This document shows positions 50,415 to 62,200 of a stretch of 64,000 nt of DNA, piece after piece. Position numbers and translations under genes: made by a program. How positions within the stretch are numbered: position 1 is the stretch's first letter; each line of letters starts with the position of its first letter. The notes beneath the pieces were generated by a model. It searched no databases, was not told where the DNA came from, and was given only the letters and a program-made list of their open reading frames with translations. The DNA comes from Mycteria americana (lineage: Eukaryota > Chordata > Aves > Ciconiiformes > Ciconiidae), in NCBI RefSeq assembly GCF_035582795.1, contig NC_134366.1, positions 108,631,756-108,695,755 on the forward strand, given 5' to 3'.

Positions 50415-53400
50415 GATTTCCCCTAATGTCACAAAATTTCGTAGAAAATATTGTCCCTAAGGAAAAAAAGTGTATGCTACAAAAGCAGTTCTTAAAATTC
50501 AGATGTTGCTTTTTTGCAGTCTTTTGCAATTGGAATTTCCACCCAGCCAAGATTTTTACTGGCCAGTTTTAAGCTACCTCTGCAATTTATGTTTATACAT
50601 AAACAGCTCTGATTTTAATTGCTATCAACTTCTTATACTTGTGTCTTGATAGATGGTCTTAAACATTTTTTGCCTCCAGAGACTATTTACTTTGCCAAGT
50701 ATTGACACACTTTCAAGATTTATACTTCTCTAAGGAACAAAGTTTACAATAAAATATAATGTATTCCGTGGCTGTGAATGGTAATGTTACTAAACAATCC
50801 AAAGATATTTCACAACTGATAGTTATTTCCCTTTCACGTCCAGCACAGCACTGTTTTAGTCCTACTATAGACTTAGGTTTTTAAAGAAAACTAAAATGCC
50901 TAATTTGCCTAATGGAATGTTTCGGAGATCCAATATTACTTAATTGAGGTTTCCTTCCACTAGAGCCATTATTGGACTAATGATTACACTTTCATTTTTC
51001 CCAATAATTATTTTAAGCAGGTAACTCTTGTGGAAGGGATTCATTCGCTTATGGGATTGGAATAACCCCTTACAGAGCTCAACTATCACACTGCAGTTAG
51101 ATACAGGAATTGTTACGGAAGTGTAAAATACCGTGTCAAACATACCCGTAGTTCCTAATTATTAGACACGCATAACTCAGTAGATGATTGAAGTCACATC
51201 GAGATCTAAATATTTGGATTGGCTCCAGTTTGCTGGTAGCAATCATGGGTCACATTGCCTCGAGAAACCCCAGAGGACAAGGAAGGGTTCTTAGAAAAAA
51301 ATACATCAAGTTGTACCATCTCCATGCAACTGCTGTTGCATTACTGCAGAAGTAGCATCATCAAGCTCTACCAATAGCTCATTTAAAATCAGCTGAAAAG
51401 ATCTCCAGCACTGAAACAATTCATAGCTGTAACTTTAGTGACACAGTACAGCTCGCAGCCTTCTAAGGATACGCTTTCAAGGGAGAAGATTTCATTTTTC
51501 TTTTTTTTTTTCCCCCCAGCCATTTCAGCTCTTTAATACAGCTTTCTATATTAATCTATTTTGTAAACAGGTAATTTAATGTCACACATCTCCAAGGAAA
51601 AGGAAAGACAGCTCTGGGTTGCTCTCCTTTTATCTTAGTGTTACCACTTCTTGAAGATGAGCAGGCACCCCAGCAATAAAAGGGAACACGTCCCACGTGT
51701 ACCGTGACCCATCTTCCTCACTGACTGGGGAGTGGAAAGGATGCGATCCAAGAGGGTCTGTAATTTCCCCGGGCTAGGTGACGATGCAGCCTGTACAAGA
51801 GAAATTTGTTGTGAAGTTTTGAATTTAAATGTCGCAGTGCCTGCTTGTGGTGAGACTACAATTTCAGGTTACTTGGCTTTTGCCCTGGAGATGGAGGAGA
51901 CACTCCCTACAATTTCCGTAAGAGATGCTAAAAATGCTAGGAATAAATGATTTTGTCAAAGTAATAATTTCTATAATTACTCATTGGGAGTCCTTGCCCT
52001 GGCCATCCTCCCTCTCCCACCCATCTTATAAGGATTTTTCTAGAGCAAATAATAGTTTAAACTGCAGACAGAATAAAAGCTGAAGAAAGCAGAAGAAGAG
52101 AAGTATAAAGAGATAGAAATGAGCAGTCGCTTAATTCTCTTAATAACCAGATATAGAAGCAACAAATGAGAATGATCAGAAAATTGAAGGGACCAAAAAG
52201 GAAAATATTTTTGCAGATTCCATCCCTGTGGGAGAAAGCAATAGAAATGGAGACCTATTTCAGGTTATGGTTCAAAAAGTTTGTAAATGCTTACTTAAAC
52301 ACTTATAAGCTTACTTAAGCATTTATACACAAATGCTTAAAAAGTGCTTCATGTTCTGCCATCATGAAGTTAGTTCTTACTTGGGCCTGGTATTTTGTGT
52401 TGCAAAGATTTTTTGCAATATCACTAGTGAAATTCCAACAAAAATTTTATTAGGATGTAAATTAACTCTAGAAATCTGTTTCAAGATATAAAACTAATAA
52501 TTCTTCTGTAGTGCATTTTATTTATTCCTTTTGATGCAAGGATATAAATCTGACAGTAATTTTGTACCAGTCCAACAGAGGACTTACAAAAGACAGTGGA
52601 CGAGACAATTAATTTCTGATTATTCATGTTTATTTTATCTTTACCATAAATAGATTATGAAAATACTCTGTTCCATGGCTGGTGCTTTTCTGATGAATTT
52701 TAAATTACATACAGAATATTCTTAAGAAGAGAGATACTGAAAATATAAATGTATTATCATTTTGACTCCTGTTGGCTCTGGTGCTTAAAAATGGTATACA
52801 CACAAAGAGGTTAATGGCATTATGATTTTCAGATAATCTGTTTTTAAACTGCTGACTTGGTAACTGTGAGATTAATAGCACTGAGAACACCTAAAGGTAA
52901 TAGGATTACAATTTAATATTACCTAACTGTTTCTTGGGGGTCTGCTGTAGCAGTGTCTCATCTCCGGGATACACTAGAGTAATTAGTCTGTAGTGGCATA
53001 CAGTGGTGATGCATGACAACTGCAGCTTTTTCCTGCTGCAGTTAGGGTTTTCCATTCACCCGTAACTATTTTTTATTTGTAATACCTGTCATAAACAGGC
53101 GCAGAGCAAGCTTGCAATGCTCTTGCCCTAAGCTGATGCTGATCAGGGAGAGACCAGTTCTCAAAGGGTCCCATACTGATCCAAATGCACCAGGAAAGAT
53201 TCATTTGCTTTTCTTCCAGTCAGCAGAATTGCAAAAAAAATCTGCTCTCAATTCTACTACACTCCCGGACTGGTGATATTGCACAGTCTCTTTAGGGAAG
53301 CCTGTTGTAGCCCAGGGTGGCCAGAGGTGATGGGTGTTGTGCTGTCCTTCTGTTGTGCGGGACAGAAGGACAAAGGGAGTGGCAACTCCTGCCGTACTAT

Positions 53401-54925
53401 CATCTAAATCTCTAATTTTTTCCTCCTCGTTTTGCTAATTAAATGTATCCATGTGAAAGGAGTTGGCCTCCTCCATCCCAAATTGCCATTCTGTCTGGGA
53501 TGACAGGGTAATCCGGTTCTGCTGTCACGTATGATTGCCTGACCAAGCCACACCTGAAACAGCAGTCACAGCTCATCAGGGCAGTGACGTGAGGGTTGTG
53601 GATACTTTCCTCCCGTTGTGGGAGTTTGTAACCAAAGCATTAAGATAGCATGACTGAAGTGCAAGTGAAAAGGACCCAAGGACACAGAAGAGCAAAGGCT
53701 ACAGGACGGGCTTTTATTTGTAAACATGGGCACAGTCAACAGCAGGCAAGCTCGTAAACATCGAAGAAGGTGTTCTTTACATCAAGATCAAAAGGCCTGT
53801 GCTTCAATAAGGCCAAAGTACAGCGAGGTCAGCAGAGGACCCAGATGGGAGGCTGGCAAAAAGGCACTTTGTACCTGGCATTGCTCCTCCTGCTCTCCCA
53901 ACGGGAAGTACATTATGCTTAATATTTACAGATTATCTCATACTAAATACCGATCCTTAGAAGGTCAAACAGACCCATCCAACAAACCACTTCATGAGGA
54001 CCAGTCCCTGCCAGCTCCAGGAGTGCCGTGAGGACTCTGCAGCCAGAGCCCCTCGTCCTCCAGGTCGCACAGAGGGACTTCTACCCACACCTTGTCGACA
54101 CGTGAATCTCGCTGCTCGTATGCAGGCTTGAGTGAGTGAAAGCTAGGAGAGCATTGTATTTTTGGTGAGCAAAACGAAAGTCCTTAAGTTAGAAAAGTAG
54201 GCTAGCAAAACCCTATATATCTTCATAATCATTTGAGGGGGGATATTTTAATAATCTCAGTTTGCAGGATGTCCTCACAAAACACAAAGCTTGAGAATTT
54301 GATGTACTTCAAGGACTGCTTCCCACAGAACGTTAGTGGGATTTAAATGCTGTTATTTGTGCATTTTTAACTCTACCTTTCAGGTAATGTGGAGTTTTGA
54401 ACCAACAACTTATGCATTTCACCTAGAAAATTCAGATCCACAGAGGATCTCATGTACTGCATCCACTTAAAAGTAGTGTTATGCTCGGTATTAATCCCCT
54501 CCATACTTTCATTCAGTTCAACTGTTCAGATTTCCACCTATTTTTACACAGTAATTTTGACTCCTTTGCTTGCTAGGGCATGTCTTTATACCAATAGGAA
54601 AACAGTTAATGATGTAAAAGGGATAATGACTCAAAGAGTGAAAACCAATAACAAACCCATCAATGTAATACATAGAAGACAGAAAAAAAGGACTAGGGTC
54701 TAAGTCACAACTTCTCTCAATTTCAAGACCTCTGCAGTTCGATGAACCCCATTAGGTTAGCAGATGTGAGCCTACTTTACACTCACAGTAGCCCTGTGGC
54801 AGTACCTTGAGGCAGAAAACATCATCCAGGAGCAACTGAGGGCACGAGGAACCTGAAGAAGCTGTCCATGGCCATGCAGCAGAGGAGGGAACCTGGGACT
54901 TCCTAGATGACACTGGTACAGACTT

Positions 54926-54955
54926 CCCCCCCACCTCCCCCCCCCCCCCCGCCCC
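54926..54955 (+). repeat. C-rich low-complexity tract
   Basis: 30 bases almost entirely C, including a run of 14 C (54937-54950). The minus strand is G-rich and could form a G-quadruplex. Confidence 0.85.
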
Positions 54956-55461
54956 GGGAGCCAGGCTCAAAATACAGCAAAATACACCTTTTAAGTCGCT
55001 CACATGACAAGAGCCACTGACTATCCCCACTTCTTGACCCTCTGCTCCCCCGCTGGTGTATTCCAGGGTCCATATGTCATCCCCTGCCAAAATCAGCTCC
55101 AGCTGTGCTGCAGTTCCCTTCCACTCATAGGCAGGCTTCCCGTGTTCGGAGGCATCTGTCAGAAACTCGGTCCCACAGCATCAGAGGCACACAGAGGAAA
55201 CGGAGAACAAATTACCCAATATCAGTGAAACATACAGTAAAAATATGTGACCACCGGTGAACAAACACCAGCAGAATAAAGAGGAGAAGAGATGAAACGG
55301 AAGGTACGATGCACGTTAACAAGGGTAAAAGCAATGGCAGCGAACCTCTGGACTGAAGGGAAAAAACCTAAGTAAGGAGCAGCCATAAGTATCTCTAGAT
55401 GAGAGGGTAAGGACAACACCTTAGCCCACAGTTCTCCTTGTAACCACTTCTTAACAACAAT

Positions 55462-55640
55462 GGGACATAGACTTGCTGGCCAGAAGGGACCTCTGGAGGT
55501 CATCTCCCACTCAAAGTGGGACCGCTGCCTGCACTGGATCATGTCAAATGTCCAGCTGAGTCTTGAAAACCTCAAAGGATGGAGGTATTTTGAAATGCTT
55601 TCATGCACGTCACTGCCACTGATTTCAACAGAATTTGGAA
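55462..55640 (-). mobile_element. CR1 LINE 3' fragment, minus strand
   Basis: Reverse complement of an old CR1 3' region: CCAGAAGGGACCTCTGGAGG, TCATCTCCCACTCAAAGTGG, GTCCAGCTGAGTCTTGAAAA, CCTCAAAGGATGGAGGTATT. Diverged and truncated at both ends. Confidence 0.8.
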
Positions 55641-55644
55641 ATTT

Positions 55645-58252
55645 AAAGACATACAAAAATCTGTGTGTAAAACCATAGAGCCGAACAGTTCTTCCACTAG
55701 TGGTAAAAAAAGTCACTGCTTTTTGAACCTGCGATCATTAAATTTATGTAAGCTGTGTTATAGGAGTATCAGCATATCTTGTACAGGCTAGCTTACTCCT
55801 TCTTCCCTATGTGAGCCATAGAGGCTTCTGTAGGTGCACCCATGCAACTGTCTTATCCCTTGTAAGCAGTAGAAGACTAGTGACAGGACAGCATCCATTG
55901 CAGGACTATAACAGTGTATCTGCAGTGCATAAAGAATAGTTTAAATGGATCCCTTCTCGTGATATTTGCAAAAGCAGTTGTTCACTACATGTGGTGGCCA
56001 GCTTAGCCCACCCAGGAGTTGTTTTAGATCATTGCTACTGATCGTTACCTGTAGTGAACTAGCTAGCAAAAGTATTAAACATTAATATATTTCAGTTGTG
56101 CCTATTGACTGTGCATTTTAAATAGAATCTGCTATACGCTCCCAGTGGAAAGATTTATTTTACTTTAAGAATATATAGGGCTGTGCTTTCAGTACTTTTT
56201 CTTTGTTTAACAAGAAGCTCTCTTACTGAAAACCCAGTAGACCACAAAACCAGTCAGGGGCTTTTATCCAGGATGTCTGACCCATCGCCTGACAATAATT
56301 AGTTCAGGTTAATTACAGCAAATCTGTAGATTTGCAGCCTGAAATCATCTCATCCCCTAAGCTGAATCCTCCAGAGGTTTCTTTTATGAGCTCTGCATCC
56401 TAAGGGTGGACTTAAAGTAATGAATTTGTCTCTAATAAGATTCATAGGTTTGTTCCCTAAGCAATGGTGTCAATTATAGAATCTAACACTGATGGCTTAT
56501 TTTGCTGAAAATAGAGAAATAGAGAGTTTTTTAATGAAGCATGCAGGATTTTTAACATTTTTGTTTAACTCTTTGCATTGTCGAAAAGTATAAAAACACA
56601 ATTATGCGAAATATCGTACCACTTTCTATGTATTTCTGTGTGTGCCAATAGCTAATTTCCTTCTGCTCTATAATGGAAAAGGTTAATGTAATGACTCTGA
56701 GATTTCATTTGGAAATGTTCCAGAACAGTGTCTGAGTATTTGCTGCACTTAATGGCAGGAAGTAATAAGTGAGGTTATGAATTGGTGAAAAATGTTTCAT
56801 GTACTGAGAAGATTAATACTGGACAGAGGCACAGGGGACACAAGCCTGAGGCTTCCTCCTCAATTCTGACACAATATAATATGTCCATACTTGATACGTG
56901 CCCTTCTGTAGTTAGTTCTTAATCATTAACAGAGCAGACAGTAAGTCTCTGGGGGACGTGGTATCAGGAGAAGAGAAGGAACCAGCCGTAGGATTCTCCT
57001 CTCTCCTATAAATGAGTGGCAGGCACCTCCAACTGGGAACACTGGACCAGATGGTAGTGGTACCAGCAAGGTATCTACATAGCAAGATGATGCTGTAACA
57101 CCCTTCAAGGGTTTGACCCTGACTGTTTCAATGTCTACACTAATTTTTGTGCATAGTTATTGTACCTAGGGTTTTTGGAACATGAACCACCATGTCACAG
57201 CTTTATTTCAGCATTTTATTTCACATTAATTAAATTACTTATGAAAGATTTAGCATTATTGCATTTGAGAGATGTAGCCCCTTCCTTTACTTCAAACTTC
57301 TCAAATTTACTTTTAATTCAGATCCCATTCCTGTTGTCTGAGTCAGTCCGAGTTGCAAAACTAAGGTTTCAAGCTCATGAGAAATAGCTCTAGGCATTTA
57401 TTTTCCTCGTTTTAATAATTAAATTATTATTTTGCTTGTAATTGCATTGAAAGAAGATAACAACATTCCAGGACTCTTAACTCCACTGGAAAGAGATGAA
57501 TGAGGTTGGACCTGGAAGAGGGTAAATGTGGCAGTAGCCATCACTGGAAGGGTGGATGCAGCTAAGAGGCACAGTACCTGTACACCTACAACAGCTCCTA
57601 ACATTTAAAACACAATTTACCTGAGCAAGGTAAACCACTAACCCTCCACAAGAGCATGTTCTGCTCCCTGGCCAGGGGCCGCCCAGGCAGGTCAACGCAA
57701 GCCACATTTTCAGAAAGACTTTTAGATCAGCTGTGGTCTCTGCACCTTCAACTGAGGGGAGAGGGGAGCCTCCATGCTTGTTTGGTTCTTGGGTGTTCAG
57801 CTGAGCACAGAAATCACCGTCCCAAAAGGGGAGTTTGGGTCAACATGGGTACAGACTGTTGGGTTGAACTTAGAGACTCGTGCCAGGTGCATGAGACAGG
57901 CGTCAGGCAGGACAGGCTGCTGCCTTCACTGGTGGTCTAGCTCACACTGGGAGCAGGGATTGAGAGCTGTGTATCTCCTTGCCTACCCCAAGTCAATGAA
58001 TTCACTGAATTCTCACTTTTTACTGACTGTCGTGCATAATCTTCCAATGATCTCTGCTCTGAAGGCTGCCTATCTAATGAAGTCTATTTCCATGCACATT
58101 TGAAGCAATAAAGGCATCCATTAGGAAGAACAATATTTAGAAAAGGAAAAAAATGCACCAGAGATGCAAGATTAAAAAGAAAACTCCCTTCTCTAGGTTA
58201 AGCACTGATCAGATGCTTGCAGTGACATAGTTTTGTAGCTGGAAAACACTGA
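55645..58252. other. Intergenic, nothing recognised
   Basis: AT-rich unique sequence with no supported gene or repeat. Confidence 0.55.
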
Positions 58253-58257
58253 AGTAC

Positions 58258-59269
58258 TGTATTGGGTTTATGTGGCAGGGTGCTGGTGGCAGGGGAGCTG
58301 CAGGGTGGCTTCTGTGAGAAGACACCAGGAGCTGCCCCCATGTTGGACAGAGCCAGTTCCAGCCAGCTCCAAGACAGACCCAACACTGGCCAAAGCTGAG
58401 CCCATCAACCCATCACCACCACGCTGGTGGTGCCTCTGTAATAACATACTTAAGAAAGGGTAAAAGGTGCTGGGCAGGAGCTGTGACAGAGGGGTGAGAA
58501 GATATGAAAGAAACAACTCTGCAGACACCAAGGTCAGTGAAGAAGGAGGGGGAGGAGGTGCTCCAGGCGCCGGAGCCTGTGCAGAGATTCCTCTGCAGCC
58601 CATGGTGAAGACCGTGGTGAGGCAGGCTGTCCACCTGCCAGCCCATGGAGGTTCATGGTGGAGCAGATATCCACCTGCAGCCCGAGGAGGACCCCACGCC
58701 AGTGCAGGTGGATATGCACTGAAGGAAGCTGCAGCCCATGGAGAGCCCACGTTGGAGCAGGCTCCTGGCAGGAGCTGCGGCCCGTGGAGAGGAGTCCACG
58801 CAGGAGCAGGTTTTCTGGCAGGACTTGTGGCCCCATGGGGAACCCATGCTGGAGCAGTCTGCGCCTGCAGGACTGTGACCTGTGGGAAGGACCCACGCTG
58901 GAGCTGTTCATGAAAAACTGCAGCCTGTGGGAAGGACCCACGTTGGAGCAGGGGAATAGCGTGAGGAGGAAGGAGCGGCAAAGACGAAGTGTGATGGACT
59001 GACCACAGCCCCCACTCCCTATGCCCCTGCCCTGCTCGGGGAGGGGAGGTAGAGGAGCTGGGAGTGAAGTTGAGCCTGGGAAGAAGGGTGGGGGTGGGAA
59101 AAGGTGTTTTTAGTTTTGTTTTTACTTCTCACTATCCTTCTCTGTTATTAATTGGTAATTAATTAAATTAATTTCCTCAAGTCAAGTCTGTTTTGCCCAA
59201 GATGGTAATTGGTGAGTGAGAGAGTGGCTTGGTGGGAACCTGGCAGCCAGCCAAAGTCAACCCACCACA
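58258..59269 (+). mobile_element. Solo LTR, ERVL-like, 1012 bp
   Basis: The LTR begins TGTATTGGGTTTATGTGGCA and ends CAACCCACCACA. It is flanked by AGTAC (58253-58257) and AGTGC (59270-59274), a 5-bp target duplication with one change. It has a GC-rich centre with tandem CAGCCCATGG-type units, a T/A-rich 3' part, and no internal retroviral sequence. I recognise the pattern as an abundant neoavian ERVL-class LTR, from memory. The open frames across it on both strands come from the repeats and are not genes. Confidence 0.88.
58595..58954 (+). repeat. Diverged minisatellite inside the LTR, about 8 units
   Basis: About eight imperfect units of 37-49 bases. Each starts near GCAGCCCATGG (variants GCGGCCCGTGG, GTGGCCCCATGG, CAGCCTGTGG) and most contain CCCACG.TGGAGCAG. 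Units differ by small substitutions and indels. The last two (58875-58954) are the most alike. Confidence 0.8.
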
Positions 59270-59274
59270 AGTGC

Positions 59275-62200
59275 TAAGACCTAAACTTTTAATGGAAAAA
59301 TTACTTGATTTCATATTTTCCCAACAGGGTCCAGGGTTGTATTTCTAGAGAAGGAAACCCATACCTAAGAAAGCAAATGGATTGATCACTCATCTCAGAT
59401 GGCAAATGCTTCAATACAAGCTGCTATTTTCTCTGTTTTAGGGCAGGGATCTGAACCTACAAATTGGACATTGCACATGAGTATCCATTCTGCCTGAGAG
59501 AAGAGAGGGTCCACATCAGCCTACCTGTAAGTCCAGCTGCCCTCTTACTCGTTCATGCAAACAAAAACTGTTTCAAGACAAGCAATTGAAGACTGTATCT
59601 GCAGCCTGGCAGTTGCAGCACTTGTCTTAAACACAACTTGGACCTGAGACTTATATTACTGGGGGGAGGTGAGCGTAGGAGGATCATATTAGAAAAGGCT
59701 CAATTTTCTTCTGATCTTGAATCAAATAAAAATTCTACGATCTCTCACATCTCTCATAAAACTAAAAAATTGTTTTTCAGGTGGCCCTAGAGACTGACAA
59801 GTGGTATTAATTACTTAGAAAACTATTTTGGCCACCTCTTTGAAAACAATTCCATTACAAAGTTATCAAGCAAGGGTTTAGTTAGGGGAGGCACATACTG
59901 CGCTTGGTTCTGTTAACCCTGTTAACTCAGCATTGCAACATATTTTGCCACATAACAACCTCTCCCTGTAGAAAGACCACAGAAAAGCTCAGGTGTACAG
60001 AATATCCATCTTTTAATCCTGCATTGCAGTCAGAACTCTCCTCACTTGGAACCTGTAACCTGTTAATTGCCTTACCCTCATTTATATGATAAGTGGTTCA
60101 TTTCCTTTATTGTGATTGAATCCCCTCCCTATATTACAAGAAAACTGGAGCTGCAGAGTGCTTGATTGGATTTCATTGCTGTAGGCCATTTCTTAAACAG
60201 GTTACAGGTTGACAAACATAGAAGGGGGATCAATATCCATCCTTTGCCTCATTGACAAGCTAATCTTTTCAGTAAACATTTCATCAGTACCTGCCATTTG
60301 TATACATACCTGCCTCATGAGGATGGAGAAAGCTCTGCTTTATAAGGTTTAGGTAACTAATAAATGAAAAGACAAGAATATAAATGGGGCAAATCATCAA
60401 GATAGCATTTTTAGGAAAATAGCCTTTCATTGCCTGCAGAATAGAACCAAGCACGTTTCCAACCATTCTTAATTTTAATTAGGTTGCATTACACTCAGAC
60501 CTGGTGTCAGCTTCTGTTTCTGTAACTCACCTTGTACCACTCTCTTGGAAAGGTCTGCCCCTCAGCCCGAAATCTCCAACCACGTTATAAATGCTTTTGA
60601 TGATCACACTTGCCAGAATTAGAGATATTAAATGAGCTCAGCAAATGTAACAGGGGAACTAAACTGCTCCTTTTCAATGCACGAGGCCTGCCCACTTTTT
60701 GCCTGCTTTTTGACTCCAGCCTAGATGAGAAGGGCCACCACGCTTAATAAAGTGACATCCTCCTCTCTTATCAGAGGTAACAGGACTATTCTGCGTGGGG
60801 GTTTAATGAAGCCGAGGCTCTACTAATCACTTAAAACTCATGAGTCATACTCCAAAAGAAAGCAAGAGAGTTATGTTAAGTGTGTTTGGAGACATCTTTT
60901 TTTGTTTGCTTTTGTGTCACATGTTGAAGTCTCCTTCCCCCACAACGACGTGGGCTAGAAACTGGCATTGTCTCTTAAATAAATGAGGGCCAAGACGATT
61001 GCTATATTTAGGTTTCTCTTACAGCGCTGCCTACTAGAATTGCATGGCTGAATGACAAATGCTGCAAAAATTGGCAATGCTGAATTTCAGTCTAACCTGA
61101 GACACAGCATGAAGTCATTCACTGCAGAGTCTGGAGTGAAGGAAAATGGACAGCAAACATGAAACTTTGGGTTCACAAGAAAAGAAAGTAATGCTGCTGT
61201 TGGTACTTTAGTAGTAAGTTTATTACTATCTTCCTATCTTCCAATATCAAACAAAAGAAGATATTATATTAGTGATGCAAACAGGCTGTAAAGCATGACA
61301 GGTAATCCATTTCTTTTACAAGCCCTTCCTCTACTTCTAGGATCCAGAGCTACCACTAGCTGTACTAGAGGACTGCACTATTTCCTCTTGCACTCCTGAA
61401 ATACAGCCAGCAGAAGGATGCACACATGAAAACAGCTCCTTTCCATGTAGACAAGTCTCCCTTCTTTGCTCTAGTCTCAGCCTTTTCACTAAGGCTAATA
61501 GCCGTGGGCGTGCTGGTGCAAACTGGCCATTGGTGCATGTCCTACTTTATCTTCTGATCACAGTTACAGGACTTGGCATTCCTCTAGCTTTAGGCAACAT
61601 TAAGGCTTCTAGACCATCTTCATACAGAGCTGCTAGCTGGCGGCTGGGATGGGAGATACCAGTCCTGCGCAGTCATATCAATACATCTAGGCTACTGTAC
61701 CAACGCTGCTTATGGTGTGTGTTCATTCCTTTTAACATTTTTCATTTGCCAACTTGCCAAGTCCTACAAACCAGAAAAGTCCCCTGCAATAATTTTGGAG
61801 GCAAACTGTTTCTTCAATTTCTCACTAACTTTCTTGTTTGCTTTCTTCTGTGATGTAAAGAAGCTCAATTAAACCACACAGTAATATTTACCAGTCAGAT
61901 AAACTTTGTAGACAGTAGAAAATATTAGAGGTGAAGATCACCCTGGGTGTAACTTCACCGACACCACTGAAGTAACTTCAGAAGTATTTCGGTCCTGCAT
62001 CTTGCTGGTGAAAATTGAGGTGATACAACTATTCAGTGCTTGAGGAATGAGAACAGAGAAAAAGTGGGGTAGTGTAAAGGTCAGGAGAACACATACACAT
62101 TTCCTTTTTTTCCCAAGGGATTCTTTCAATAAGTCTTTTAAAATAATCATGAACTCACTGCAACACACCTCAAATGTCTGTTCTATCATCTATATAGTTT

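Larger units (their letters stand above)
46980..55455. other. Intergenic, no gene recognised
   Basis: 8.5 kb of mostly AT-rich unique sequence. It holds a GA microsatellite (47388-47402), an AAAT microsatellite (50398-50414), T-rich tracts (50365-50380, 51497-51510) and a C-rich run (54926-54955). Many overlapping open frames at 49.2-50.2 kb on both strands show no domain, splice structure or strand-specific codon signal. Confidence 0.55.

Noticed and set aside
52270-52345. Inverted repeat around AAATGCTT/AAGCATTT, possible hairpin RNA
   Set aside because: The stem is short and AT-rich with a third partial copy nearby. It looks like a local duplication, not a microRNA-type hairpin.
55222-55716. 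164-codon minus-strand open frame at 55.2-55.7 kb
   Set aside because: It overlaps the CR1 fragment at 55.46-55.64 kb and shows no domain outside it.
58268-58981. 237-codon minus-strand open frame and overlapping plus-strand frames
   Set aside because: They lie entirely within the ERVL-like LTR and its tandem units. The repeated peptide pattern reflects the DNA repeat.
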